Below are positions 21,360-32,798 of a stretch of DNA of 64,000 nucleotides, piece after piece (positions within the stretch are counted from its first letter, which is position 1; each line of letters begins with the position of its first letter). Location of the stretch: assembly GCA_026018925.1 (NCBI GenBank), contig JAKSZU010000016.1, positions 80,176,059 through 80,240,058 of the forward strand. Direction: 5' to 3'. Under the pieces are notes generated by a model that saw nothing but the letters and a program-made list of their open reading frames with translations, did no database searches and had not been told where the DNA came from. Made by a program: the position numbers and the translations under genes. This DNA comes from Tupaia tana. Its lineage: Eukaryota; Chordata; Mammalia; Scandentia; Tupaiidae.

Positions 21360-22012
21360 TGCTGTGGTTTGAATGTGTATGTCTCTCCCAAATTCATGTG
21401 TTAAAATTCAATAACCAATGTGATAATTAAGAGGTGTGGTCTTTAGAGGGTGATTACATCATGAGAGGGACACTTGCATAAATAGGATCAATAGCCTTAT
21501 AAGAGAGTGAGAGGGAACTAGCTAAGCCCCATTTAGACCATCCATCCCTTTGCCAAGTGAGGTCACAGGAGTCCTCTCCTCCTGAGAATGCAGCAACAAG
21601 GCACCATTTAGAAGCAGTGACCCTCACCAGATGCCAAACCTGCTGGTGCCTTACTCTTAGACTTCCCAACCTCTAGAACTGTGAAAAATACATATTTCTG
21701 TTCTTTAAAAATTACCCAGACCAGCTATGGTGAGACAGCAGTAACACAGTGCTCCCTGATGCAAGGCCATATGAGAAGTCACGTCATGAGGTTCCCCTGT
21801 CCACACCAGGTCCACAGGCTTATGCTGGAGATCTGGCTAACTGAGGCTGGGAGCGGACTGTGGCAGGAAGACCCAGCTGGAGGTGTCTGTCTATCCCCCT
21901 TCCCCACACGGATGTCTATCTCCCCCTCTAATGGGAGAAGTAAATAGGTCTTAAAACAAAACAAAACCTCAGTCTATGGTATTTTGTGATAATAGCACAA
22001 ATGGATTAAGCC
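21360..22012 (+). mobile_element. MaLR LTR (MLT1/MST-like), split by a SINE
   Basis: Begins TGCTGTGGTTTGAATGTG with CAAATTCATGTGTTAAAATTC. The late blocks CCTCACCAGATGCCAAACC, CTTAGACTTCCCAACCTC and TCTAGAACTGTGAAAAATA are followed by ACCCA. After a family B SINE it resumes with CTCAGTCTATGGTATTTTG and ends ATGGATTAAGCCA. Confidence 0.85.
21719..21966 (+). mobile_element. SINE family B inside a MaLR LTR
   Basis: The insertion lies exactly between LTR blocks ATTACCCA and CTCAGTCTATGG. It starts GACCAGCTATGGTGAGACAGC and ends AAGTAAATAGGTCTTAAAACAAAAC. It aligns with other family B copies through the CACACCAGGTCCA, GAGGCTGGGAGC and TCTCCCCCTCT segments. Confidence 0.7.
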
Positions 22013-22099
22013 AATACAAAACACAAATTTGCTCTCGATCCTCCCTTTATTGAGTATAAGCATCTTTAATTGACTTTCAAGATACCTGTAGGCTTCATT

Positions 22100-22334
22100 T
22101 TTAAGTTTATTTATTCCATGCATGAGAGTGAGACAGAGATACAACATCTCTGACACAGTCCTGATGCCATGACCCACCCTCGCCCCCAGCCTTAGCCACA
22201 GCCATCCTGGACCACACATGCACGAATGCCCAACGTACTCAGGGAGGCCTCTGGACCTGAACCTGTAACCTTCTCAAGTGGGCCAGCCTCACAGAGCATT
22301 GCATTTTACTGCTTCGCCACCACCCAGCCCCCTC
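22100..22334 (-). mobile_element. SINE family B
   Basis: On the complement: GGGGGCTGGGTGGTGGCGAAG, a box B-like GGTTCAGGTCC, GTGCATGTGTGGTCCAGGATG, ATCTCTGTCTCACTCTC, and an AATAAATAAACTTAAAAA tail. This is the best copy for defining the family in this window. Confidence 0.75.
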
Positions 22335-22739
22335 AGCATCACTTAATGTAATGGCTCAGTTCAAGCTCTCCTTCTTCCAGGGGAGTATTCTCAGCCACAC
22401 CAACCCAAATTCTTCAGACAGTTCTCAGAACTCCAATACAACTTACTCTCCAGTAAGTTTAGGACTTGTTAATTCTGAATGTTTTACGAGTGCTGCTTTG
22501 TTCTCCAATAACACCACATAGTTCTTAAAACTAAAATTATTCTTCTGCTCTGGTTTTCATCTTAACACAGCAAATCTGGGTGCTTTCTTGTCAATAAATA
22601 TAGGTTGATCGAGTATCTGAGTTCTAAAGTTTTCCACTGGTAATATTGGGTAATGTGGGTAGGAGGAGGGTATACCCTGTGCAAACAATCATTTTGCCCA
22701 TTCCCCATCAACACAGAGACACTTTTATTAACAGTGTCC
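22335..22739. other. Unique sequence, no gene seen
   Basis: No recognised repeat or supported ORF. Confidence 0.35.
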
Positions 22740-23108
22740 TGGAAAATTTATGTTTTCCCCCTAGAAACTTGGATGCAGCCTTATTTGGAAATAAGGATCT
22801 TTACAGATATAACTGGTTAAGATAAGGTCATACTGGATCAGGATAAGCCCTAAATTCGATGACTGGTGTCCTTATATAGAGAGGAAGACTGGGAGACTCA
22901 GACACACAGGGAAAATCTGTGTGATGATGCAGGCAGAGATTGAAATGACACTACCAGCCAAGGAACACAAGGTGTTGCGGCAACTACCAGAAACCAGGGA
23001 GCGGCAGGGAAGGATCCCCAGGGCCTGCAGAAGGTGCATAGCCTGCGCTGTCCTGCGCACTGAGAGGGGGCTGCACTTTGTTCCAACAGCCCTAGGGAAC
23101 ACACTCTA
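22740..23108 (+). mobile_element. MLT1-like MaLR LTR, 3' part degraded
   Basis: The TTATTTGGAAATAAGGATC, TTTACAGATATAACTGGTTAAG, AAGGTCATACTGGATCAGG and GACTGGTGTCCTTATATAG blocks match MLT1 LTRs in order. CCAGCCAAGGAACACAAGG and GGCAACTACCAGAAACCAGG continue it. The end is worn. Confidence 0.75.
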
Positions 23109-23590
23109 AATCCAATCTAATAACTTGCTCACACCTGTACCCTTATTCTTATTCCAAAAGTTTTCTCAGAACTCATGTGTAACAAGGTGTAACAGCAGAC
23201 ATAAATACTTTGAAAGTAGCTTTGTAAAACCATGATAACAGAAGTGCATTTTTTTTCCCAAAAGAAATCTCAAAAGCAACTTCAAAATGTAACTAAGTGG
23301 CATGTCATTAATGTTATAGTTGCTTATCTTAAAGTCAACCAATGGAGGCCATGTGCTTATTAAGACAAACATATACTTTTGAAATCATTTACCAATCTTG
23401 AACAATTCAGGATATTATAATAAAAATACCTATGAGCTCTTTGAAGTCTTGGCAAAATCTCAGAAAGTGAAAACCTTTGATCTAATAGGTGTACTCATTA
23501 TAGGTCTGGAACAGGAGGTCTATGGACCATAAGTAATTTACCAAAGTCATCCTGGCAGAGTGGAGTGATGTGACCAATTATAGGGCCCTG
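23109..23590. other. Unique sequence, no gene seen
   Basis: A+T-rich, no recognised repeat. Confidence 0.35.
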
Positions 23591-23832
23591 GACCAGCCAT
23601 GGTGTGATTAAGGTGGCCTGGATCCCACGTGGCTGACTGTGTGGTCTATGTCCCAAATCGAACTGCTTGAAAAAACGCACCAGGCATGTGTATGTGTGTG
23701 CCCAGAACCCTGAAAGGAAGGAGAAATGGAGAAGGGACTGTGATATGACTATCCCCCATGAGGAGTGCTCTCTCTTTCCCTGTCTCTGTCTTCCTCCAGC
23801 AAGTGCACGTGATCGCTGACAAAATTAAAAAG
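23591..23832 (+). mobile_element. SINE family A long, diverged
   Basis: The head GGACCAGCCATGGTGTGATTAAGG, body CCAGGCATGTGTATGTGTGTGCCC, end CAAGTGCACGTGATCGCTGAC, tail AAAATTAAAAAG. The flanks ATAGGGCC and ACAGGGCT may be a worn TSD. Confidence 0.85.
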
Positions 23833-24493
23833 TACAGGGCTCATCTATGGAAAGACTGGAGCTGATTTCTGTGTTCTTTCCTGCACTGGGCTAAATATTT
23901 GCTCATCTTAAATGGTCATTTGCATTGTGTAACTGTTTACAAACACAATTAAATTTGCTGTTTCTGATGCCCGTCCAACCCATACCCAATCTATCTAACA
24001 ACCTTTCATGTGAATGACTAATATGAGGATCTTCCTCCCTTCCTCCCTCAGATACTTACCAGTACTGGCTCTTTAGCAGATACTCTTCCACATCCTGGGG
24101 GAGACAGAAATGAAGTCCCATCTTGCAGTGCATACCTTCTAGTGGGCAGAAATGGGCAACTGAACAATTCAACAAATGAACAAATACAATAATTTTAAAG
24201 AGCAGTAAATGCTCTTAAAGGAAAAGAGGAGTCGACTCCCTTAGGATGGACAATATAAACAGGATGCTTCTTTGATGTTTGAAAGACAAGGAGGAGTGGT
24301 TCTTTAAAAAAGCAGGAGAACAATGCTCCATACGAAGTTAGGAGTAAAGCCAAGTGCCTGAGTCCACGATGAACTTGGGTGGGTTCAAGACAGAAGGAAC
24401 AAGACTGTGGCTAGAGACAGAATAGAAACTGATGAGTAGGAGGGGCTAGATCCTGCAAAGTCTGAAGGTCAAGGCAAGGGTTAGGGTTTCTTG
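23833..24493. other. Mostly unique; an old repeat-like text near 24040-24200
   Basis: CCTTCTAGTGGGCAGAAATGG and AACAATTCAACAAATGAACAAATACAAT resemble a common mammalian interspersed repeat text (...CATTCTAGTGGGGGAGACAGACAATAAAC...), which I cannot name with confidence. No gene. Confidence 0.35.
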
Positions 24494-24735
24494 TTGTTTT
24501 GCCTTAAGGCATGTGCACTGGGGAGTGGGGGAGAGACACAGACCATGAGAGGGAAAGTGAAAACTCAAACCCCAGAAGCATGGCCAAGCTGCAATTCCTT
24601 CTCCTCCATTCTTCTCCTGGGATCTTGTACATACAGGCCCACACACCTGACATAATTTTTAAGCTGGAACTCAAACCACAGTCTGCCATGTGGGAGTCCA
24701 GTGACATAACCACTATGCCATTTTTGGGAACCCTT
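24494..24735 (-). mobile_element. SINE family A long, diverged
   Basis: Tail side TTTTGCCTTAAGGCATGTGC, body GAGGGAAAGTGAAAACTC..., head side GTGACATAACCACTATGCC. The next SINE adjoins it at the right, with the shared motif TTTGGGTTCTTT between them. Confidence 0.85.
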
Positions 24736-24746
24736 TGGGTTCTTTT

Positions 24747-24988
24747 CTTTCTTCTTTTTTTTTTTTTTCTTTTTGCTATAGAGCATATGCACTTGCCAGA
24801 GAGAAACAAATAAAAGGAAAGCAAGAAATCACTCCCCATTGAGGATGACCATGGCTGCAACCTCTCCTCCTCTCTCCTCATGGGATCTTGGCCAGGCTGC
24901 ACACATGCCCAATGTGATTTCCAAACCACTGGGTCCTGGACTTGAACTGCACAGTCAACTCTTTAACCTCCAAGGAGCCTGCTGGCTC
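24747..24988 (-). mobile_element. SINE family A long
   Basis: Long T-rich tail then GCTATAGAGCATATGCACTTGCC, body GAAATCACTCCCC, head side AGGAGCCTGCTGGCTC. The TTTGGGT on both sides suggests a worn TSD. It and the preceding copy are two successive insertions in the same orientation. Confidence 0.88.
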
Positions 24989-26174
24989 AGTTTGGGTCAA
25001 TTCTAAGTGCAGCGGGAAGGCATAAAATTGTGTCAAGCATGGGAAGACATTATCTAATCTCTTTTTACAAAATATCCCTTCTTGTGGATTATCTTATAAG
25101 TATGTTAGAGGCAATTAGGATATTTAATTCATTTAAATATTAATCTAGTTACTAATACTAACCTACTTTTTCATTCTACATTAAAATAGTTTCTGAATAA
25201 GTAATATGTAACTTTTTAAATTTTATTTTATACATTTAATTACTACAAATCACCTTGCTTAAGTTGAATTTACCCAACAAGAATGTGCTTCACACCAGCC
25301 TAGTTGAGGATACAAATTATCATCAACAGATAATAACCCCTTTCTATGTCTCATAAATGCCTTGCTTCTCTAATATGTAACTTTAAAAGCCAACTGCACA
25401 CCTTCCCAACAGATAAACTGATAGAAACAGCTTCATCCAAAATCACTTTCCTTATTCCAAGCTGGGCCATATTTTGCAGTCTTTTAACTGTCATTTCATT
25501 GACTAAAGTTGATGTTTTCAAAAATATCTTCTTTTAAATAAAATCTTTCAAATATGATAGAATTATACATCTTCTGATGAATGGCCAGCTTTGGTCAAAA
25601 TTAATCCAGGAAGGGAAGGGAGTAAGCTATCAATATTTTAACAAATATCATCTCCAGAATTATGGCTTTCCCTCCCATCACTTCTGGATTAATGACATTT
25701 TGCTTTATGATCTCTTCATTGGGGGTAGGGCAAAGGCTTATCTACTTGGGAGACATATAAAATGTTCATCCTCATTTTTCAGACACACACACTGCAGTTC
25801 CCCAGAGCATCGTTAAAATGCACTGCATAATCTTTGGAAATTGATTTGAAGAAAACGGATGCCCATTTTTCTAGATGGAAGGACATTTTCACTCTGCCAA
25901 ATCTCCCAACACTTGCATTAGAAAACAAATAGTTGGCTTTGCTGGAGCTGGCCGATAACCTTGGTGAGAAAAGTGAGAGCTGAACTTTTATTTCCTGGGT
26001 TTGAATGTCCACAACCCCTGCAAAAAGGCACTCTCTCCTCCTATTAACTAAAATTTAGCAAGATTCTAACATAGATTTAACACAGGCCAGTGATAGAGAC
26101 TTTATTCCATCATCCGAACCTTGAGCTCTCAATTTTCAGACACAAGGACTCCTCAGTATTTCGCTTTAAGAATC
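24989..26174. other. 1.2 kb unique, very A+T-rich
   Basis: No gene. TTTTATACATTTAATTACTAC followed by GAATTTACCCAACAAGAATG at 25225-25285 has a similar text at 33245-33310. This is a possible old LINE 3' end shared by both places. Confidence 0.4.
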
Positions 26175-26400
26175 GGGCCACTCATGGTAACCTAGCGGTA
26201 GGTGCTGCTCAGCAAAGATGGATCCACACTGAAGACCAGGGCTCCTTACACAGCTTGCCCTGTGCACTCCAGGCATGTGTGCAGGTGCCTGTGGTCCTGA
26301 TGGCAGGGATGGCTTGGGGAAGATCATGGCATGAGACCTGCAGAGGGTGTTGATCTCACTCTCTCATTCGCTCTCATGAAAGAAATAAACTTGAAAAAAG
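26175..26400 (+). mobile_element. SINE family B abutting the L1
   Basis: The head CGGGCCACTCATGGTAACCTAGC, mid CCAGGCATGTGTGCAGG, GATCTCACTCTCTCATTCG, tail AAGAAATAAACTTGAAAAAAG. Its A-tail meets the L1 5' region directly. Confidence 0.7.
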
Positions 26401-26800
26401 TGGGGGCACTTCCATCTGCAGCCCCTTGGCTAGTCAGGGCAATTGAGCCAGGGCCCTTCACTGGCCCCTGCCCTAACTCCTCTGGCCCCAGCTCAGGTCT
26501 CCCAATCTCAGAGCTCCTCCCCCACCAGAAAGAGGGACTAGACATGTCTAGAATCATAATTTTCAAATACCCTTGTATTGTGAGGCCCCCTGGGACCCTC
26601 TCTTTTACTGAACTACCTGTGAAAACGGAGGAACTACTCTTCAGACACCTGAATAGAAGACTCCCCCTGTGTGGACCACATTGCTAAACACAGCAGAAGA
26701 GAAAGTTCTGCTCTCACACATCAGTCTACAACAAAAGGGAAGCAAACTTGTTCCTACTGCCCTAAAAAATCTCCAAAAGGTATCCAAAGTGAATACATCA

Positions 26801-27740
26801 ATGGCTAGAAGTAGAAGAAGAGCCTCAGGTTTGAAGAAACCAGGGAATATGTTTCCATCAAAAGAAAACAATAACTCCTCTCCATCTCTTGGAAAAATAG
26901 GAAGAAGTTACCAAAATGTCAGACAAAGAATTCAGAATATTCATATAGTGACAAAACTCATGAATTGGAACAGAAAAGAGACACAAACTCCAGGAGATGA
27001 GGAAGTCCTTCCACGATTTGAAAGAAGAAATGGACACCATAAGAAAGAATCAGATGAAACTATTAGAGATGAAGTCTGAAATATAGGAATTCAAAAAAAT
27101 CTCTCAAATGTATAAAAAGCTGATGAGACCATGCTGAAGATCAAATCTCTGACGTAGAAGACAAACCCTCTGACCTAGAAAAAAACACCAAAAATATAGA
27201 GAAAATAACCAAAAAAATGAGTATAAGATTTGAAAAATACTAGATTTCACTAAATGTCCGAACATCTGAATAATTGGTATCCCAGAAGGTGAAGAAACTA
27301 ATAAGGGCTTGTAAAATTTATTCCATGAAATCCTGAAAGAAAACTTTCCAAGTCTAGAGAAGCACTCAAACATCCAGACCCAAGAAATATAAGGACCCCA
27401 AATAGAATCAACCCAAGAAGATCCTCCCCAAAGTACATCTTAGCCAGACTTGCCAAAACCACAGATGAAGATACTAAAACTGGCAAGAGAGAAATGACAA
27501 GTGACTTACAAAGGTTACCCCATCAGGCTAACATTGGACCTTTCAATGGAAACAATGCAAGCAAGGAAAGAATGGGAAGACATATTGAAAGTGTTAAGAG
27601 AAAAACAATTTCAACCAAGATTATTATATCCAGCAAGATTATCCTTCATATGGGAAAAAAAAGATTAAAGTCTTCTCAGACAAACAAAATCAGAAAGAAT
27701 TTGCCAACACGAAACCAGCTCTTCAAGAAACTCTGAAGAG
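26801..27740 (+). pseudogene. L1 ORF1 relic
   Basis: Relic of the L1 RNA-binding chaperone ORF1p. A likely start is the ATG at 26801 (peptide MARSRRRASG), opening a basic N-terminal region. Later segments in other frames give IIGIPEGEE near 27270 and a match to the conserved C-terminal segment REKQFQPRLLYPARLSF near 27595-27650. Several frameshifts and stops separate these pieces. ORF1p normally forms trimers through a coiled coil and coats L1 RNA. Confidence 0.8.
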
Positions 27741-27806
27741 AGTCCTGTTCCAGGAAAACTAAAGAATGAACAGCCAGAAATAAGGGAATAAAAGAAAATC
27801 AAGACA

Positions 27807-30800
27807 ATGGCCAACTTAAAGGTAGGGACAAGTCCAGAAATATTGATAGCAACATTGAATGTTAATGGGTTAAATTCTCCCATCAAAAGACACGGACTGG
27901 CTAAATGGATAAAACAAAACAAAAAACAAAACAAAACAAAACCCAGACATCCTCTATCTGTTGCCTACAAGAAACACATCTAATGGATAAAGACATACAT
28001 AGACTAAAAGTGAAGGGCTGGAAAAATGTACTTCATGCAAATGAGAAACAAAAAAGAGCTGGAATTGCGATACTAATTTCTGATAAAATAGGCTATAAAA
28101 CAAAAACTGTTAGGAGAGATAAAGAAGGCCACTATATAGTAGTAAAAGGGCTAATCCATCAAATACAATGCTTGTAAGTATCTATGCACCTAACTCAGGA
28201 GCACCCAAATACATGAAGGAAAGACTATTAGATCTAAAAGAAGAGATAAACTGCAACACTCTAATTGTCGGGGACCTCAACACCCCACTTTCTCCCCTGG
28301 ACAGATCATGTAGACAAAAAATAAGTAAAGAGATAAAGGACCTAAATGATGCCATAAATCAAATGGACTTAACAGACATCTATAGAACCTTTTACCCCCA
28401 AACCACGAGATACACTTTTTTCTCACTCCAACATGGAACCTTTTCAAAGACTGACCACATGATAGGGCACAAAGCAAGTCTTTACATATTCAAAGGCATA
28501 GAAACTATCCAGCATCTTCTCTGACCATGAAGGAATTAAATTGAAATATTAATTTCAAGAAAAATATTCAAAAATACACAAATAAATGGAAACTAAATAA
28601 CTTACTTCTGAATGACTTAGCAACTACTGAAGAAATTAAGACTGAAATAAAAAGATGAATGGAAGCCAATGACAATGAGGACACAAGCTTCCATAATCCT
28701 TGGGACACTGCAAAAGCAGTCGTAAGAGGGAAGTTCATAGAAATTAGTGCTCATAAGAAGATGATAGAAAGAAGGTAAATGGGCCACCTAACATCATATC
28801 TGAAAGAACTGGAAAAGCAACAGCAAAAAAGTCCAAAACAACCTCCAGGAGAAAAGAAATAATAAAGATCCGAGCAGAGATAAATGAAATAGGAAATAAA
28901 TGAACTATACAGAATATAAATGAAGGTAAATGCTGGTTCTTTTAAAAGATAAACAAAATTGATATACCACTAGCTGGACTAATTAAGAAGAGAGAAAGGA
29001 ACCAGGTAAATCAAATTTGTAATGAAGTCGGTAATATAACAACAGACATAATAGAAATATAAAACATCATGAGAGGATCCTATGAACAACTACATACTAA
29101 CAAACAAGAAAATCTGGATGAGATGGAAAAATTCCTGGACACATATAATCTACTGAGATTGACTCAGGAGGATGTAGAAAGTCTGAACAGGCCCATAACA
29201 ATTCAGAAGATTGAATCAGTAATAAATAACCTCTCAACAAAGAAAAGCCCTGGTCCTGATGGCTTCACCTCTGAATTCTACAAAACTTTTAAAGAAGAGT
29301 TAATCCCCATCCTGCTCAAGTTATTTCTAAACATCCAAAAGGGTGAAATTCTCCCCCAAAATTCATTCTATGAAGATTATCCTTAAAACAGAAAAGGATA
29401 AGACAAGGAAAGAAAACTATAGACCAATATATCTGATTAATATAGACATAAAAATTCTCAGTAAGATACTAGCAAATTATATCCAACATATAAAAAAGAT
29501 TATACATCATGACCAGGTAGCCTTTATTCCAGGGATGCAAGGTTGGTTCAACATATGTAAAACCATAAACGGAATACACCATATTAACAGAAAGATAAAA
29601 AACATATGATCATATCAATTGATGTAGAAAACCCATTTGGTAAGATACAAAATCCATTCATGATCAAGACTCCACAAAATTGGCATAGAATGATCATTTC
29701 TCAACACAATAAAAACTATCTATGAAAAAACCAATAGCTAACATCATCCTGAATGGAGAAAAGCTGAAAGCCTTTCCTCTAAAAACTGGTACAAGACAAG
29801 GACGCCCACTTTCTCCACTCATTTTCAATACAGTATGTGGAGGGCACTGCATACGGAAGCCATCTTGAGCTATCCGCCATCTTGAGCTAACCACCATCTT
29901 GGAAACCATTAGGCTTCACTTCCTCACTGAGCAAACCATTTCTCAGAAAACATGTGACCAACTGTTCTCCCCGGAAGTGGTTGGGTTTCTAGACAATGGG
30001 AGAGATCCACCCACACCAATGATTGGTTCATGCTGTTCTATCTCATTTGCATTTCGGGCAACCAATCAGTGCCCACCAGCCTGTATATAACTCGCCATTT
30101 TTCCTCAATAAATGGAAGAAGAAGAAGACTTGATCAGCACCTTGTATTGTGTGTGGGTGTGTTTGTCCCATCTCTCACTCCCTCCCCCAGGGAACCTGTT
30201 CGACTGTCCCCTGGATCAGGACAATAGTATTAAAAGTACTCGCCAATGCAAAAAGAAAAGAGAATAAAATAAAAGGCATTCAAATAGGAAAAGAGGTGAA
30301 ACTATCTCTATTTGCAGATGACATGGTTGTATACATAGAAGACCCAATGGTATCCATGAAAAAATTCCTGTAATAAATAAATACAGTAAAGTTGCAAGAC
30401 ACAAAATCAACATTCAGCAATCTATCGCATTTCTATATATGAATAGCAGGCAGACTGAGATAGAACTGAAAGAAGTAATTCCATTTACCACAGACACAAA
30501 AAGTATAACATACCTAGGAATAAATTTAACCAAAGAAGTCAAAGACCTCCACTAGGAAAACTATGAGAAGCTAAAAAAGAAATTGAAAATGACACAAAAA
30601 GGTGGAAGGATATCCTATGTTCCTGGATTGGAAGAATTAATATAATCAATATGGCTAAATTAATCTGTATATTTAACACAATCCCTATTAAAGTACCAGA
30701 GGCATTCTTCACAGATTTAGAAAAGACAATCATACAATTTGTCTGGAATCATAAAAGACCTCATATTGTCAAAGCAATCCTGCACAAGAAGAGTGGAATG

Positions 30801-31960
30801 GGTGGCATCTCACTCCCTGACCTGAAAATATATTACAAAGCTATGATAATCAAAACAGCATGGTATTGGCAGAGAAACAGACAGGTGGATCAATGGAACA
30901 AGACAGAGACCCCAGAAATAAATTCCCAAACATTCAGCCAACTGATTTTTGACTAAGGGTACCAGTCAATCAAGTGGGAAAGGAAAACCTCTTTAGCAAA
31001 TGGTGCTGAAAAAACTGAATATCCACCTGCAGAAAGATGAATCTAAACCCCTACCTTTCACCATTGACAAAAAATCAATTCAAAGTGGATTAAAGATCTA
31101 AGCCAAAGACCTCACACTATAAAATTAATGCTGGAAAACACTGGGGAAACTCTGGGAGACAATGAGATAGGCAAAGACTTCTTGAATAAGACCCCCAAGT
31201 CACAGTCAATAATCCCCAAAATAGACAAGTGGGAGTCCATCAGATTAAGAAGTTTCTGCACTGTCAAGGACACAATAATCAGTGTGAATTGACAGCCCTC
31301 AGAATGGGAAAATATTTTTGTAAACTATGTATCAGATGAGGAACTGATAACCAGAATGTACAGGGAACTCAAGCAGCTGTCTCAAAGAAAGATGATCAAC
31401 CCTATTAAAAGATGGAAGGATAAGTTGGAAAAAACCACTAAGGAAGGCATATGAATAGCCGAAAGGCACATGAAAAAGTGCTCAAAATCTCTCATTATAA
31501 GGGAGATACAGATCAAAATCACAATGAGATACCACCTAACCCCAGTCCGCATGACTAAGATTTTTAAAAAAAGAAATTATAAGTGCTGGTTGGGGTGTGG
31601 TGAAAGGAGAACTGTCCTGCACTCCTGGTGGGAATATAAATTAGTCCAGCCACTATGAAGAACAATATGGAGATTTCTCAAAGATCTACAAATAGAACCA
31701 CCATATGATCCAGCAATCCCACTCCTTGGTATCTACCCAAAGGACAGAAGAATCCTTAGTTGAAAAAGTGCTTACACATTGATGTTTATTGTGGCATTAT
31801 TCACAATTGCTAAGACATGGAACCAACCCAAATGCCCACAAACAGATGAATGAATTGAAAAAGTGTGGCACATATACTCTATGGACTACTACTCAGAAAA
31901 CAAGACCCTAGCTTTTGACAAAAAAGTGGTTGAATACAGAAGATTTACTTCTGAGTAAAG
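27807..31960 (+). pseudogene. L1 ORF2 relic (endonuclease and reverse transcriptase)
   Basis: Broken remains of ORF2p, which nicks DNA and reverse-transcribes L1 and SINE RNA. The endonuclease part shows LNVNGLNSPIKRHG, QETHL, GDLNTPLSPLDRS and a shifted SDHEG near 28518, so the catalytic Glu, Asp and His motifs are all visible. The reverse-transcriptase part shows [23 protein letters not shown] and FADD at 30311-30322. A later segment ([11 protein letters not shown]) is at about 30810. There are frameshifts throughout and a 388-bp LTR between FIPGMQ and FADD. The C-terminal end and stop are placed only approximately. Confidence 0.92.
29836..30223 (+). mobile_element. Solo LTR, 388 bp, class I-like, inside the L1 ORF2
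   Basis: The LTR runs TGTGGAGGGC...GGATCAGGACA. It is bounded by ACAGTA (29830-29835) and ATAGTA (30224-30229), a 6-bp TSD with one mismatch, or 4 bp (AGTA) if the end is taken as ACAAT. The L1 text joins smoothly across it (CAATACAGTA-TTAAAAG). It has three GCCATCTTGAGC-type repeats, CCAAT boxes, an octamer-like ATTTGCAT, a TATATAA box near 30084 and AATAAA near 30109. No internal viral genes remain, as expected after recombination between two LTRs. Class is inferred from layout and size only. Confidence 0.88.
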
Positions 31961-32355
31961 CAAATCAGGCTATGAAGGAGAGACACGTTATGCCTCCACT
32001 TATTACATAACCTGTCTACACTCTATGTCCAAAAATGAATGGAGGATATAGAAATATAAGAAATGGTTATAAATACTGGATATAGTATGGGAAGAGGGTG
32101 GGTGAAGGAGGAGAGACTGAGGAGGGAAATTGGGGAGAGAAATGAAGAGGGGTGGGACAGTTGTGGGACAGAGAAATGCGTTATTGTCTGTTGAGGATGA
32201 TGCGGATAGTATTCCTAGTGGATTGGTGAGAAATGTATACACGTTGGAATGTTCACTTTGCAAGCTAAGTGACATATGTGATTAATTGTATAAAAGAAAT
32301 TGAAATAAAAAATATATTTTTAAAACAGAAATCAAAACCAAAAAAAAAAGGAACT

Positions 32356-32610
32356 GGGACCAGCAGTTTGCGTAATGGCTATGTTGTTGAATTCCCATGT
32401 AGTCGACCGTGGTTTGAGTCCTGGACCCAGTGGCTTAAACTCATGCCAGGCACGTGTGCGTGCGTGCCCAAGATCCCGAGAGAAGAATGGAGGAGAAGGG
32501 ATTATGGCGTGGCCATCCCCCCTGGGTGGGTGATTTCTCACTTTCTGTCTCCCTGTCTCTGTCTGGTGAGTACATGCGCCCTATAAGAAAAACCTCTCCA
32601 AAAAAAAAGA
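32356..32610 (+). mobile_element. SINE family A long, in the L1 tail
   Basis: The copy starts GGGACCAGCAGTTTGCGTAAT and ends AAGAAAAACCTCTCC plus A-run. TSD: AAAAAAAAGGAACT before the head (to 32355) and after the tail (to 32624). The target was the A-rich end of the L1, a usual landing place for L1 machinery. Confidence 0.95.
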
Positions 32611-32700
32611 AAAAAAAAAGGAACTGTAATTTTAGAGGAAATAGATATAATTTTCAGGTAGCATAGCTAAGTTCAAGTTCCAGAAATTGCTTTTCATTTT

Positions 32701-32734
<34 letters not shown>
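32701..32734. repeat. Poly(T) run of about 34
   Basis: A T run after CATTTTTC. No minus-strand SINE body follows it, so it may be an orphan tail. Confidence 0.85.
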
Positions 32735-32735
<1 letters not shown>

Positions 32736-32798
32736 GTTACCCAAGTAAGAGTTCCCAGGTTAACCCACAAATACTTCTTTGAAATATAGCATGGTCTT

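Larger units (their letters stand above)
26401..32350 (+). mobile_element. LINE-1, near full length, inactive
   Basis: A plus-strand L1 with about 400 bp of 5' UTR, relics of ORF1 and ORF2, a G-rich 3' UTR tract (32085-32170) and a final A-rich tail. Without the LTR inserted at 29836 it is about 5.5 kb. Many stops and frameshifts mean it is dead. The 5' boundary is set by the end of the preceding SINE and the start of GTGGGGGCACTTCC, and a TSD cannot be seen because SINEs sit at both ends. Confidence 0.92.

Noticed and set aside
24504-24929. 141-codon minus-strand ORF as a gene
   Set aside because: Covers two antisense SINEs. SINE-derived.
28168-28524. Endonuclease-like ORF as a host gene
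   Set aside because: It is one reading-frame fragment of the L1 ORF2 endonuclease domain, with L1 text continuing in other frames on both sides.
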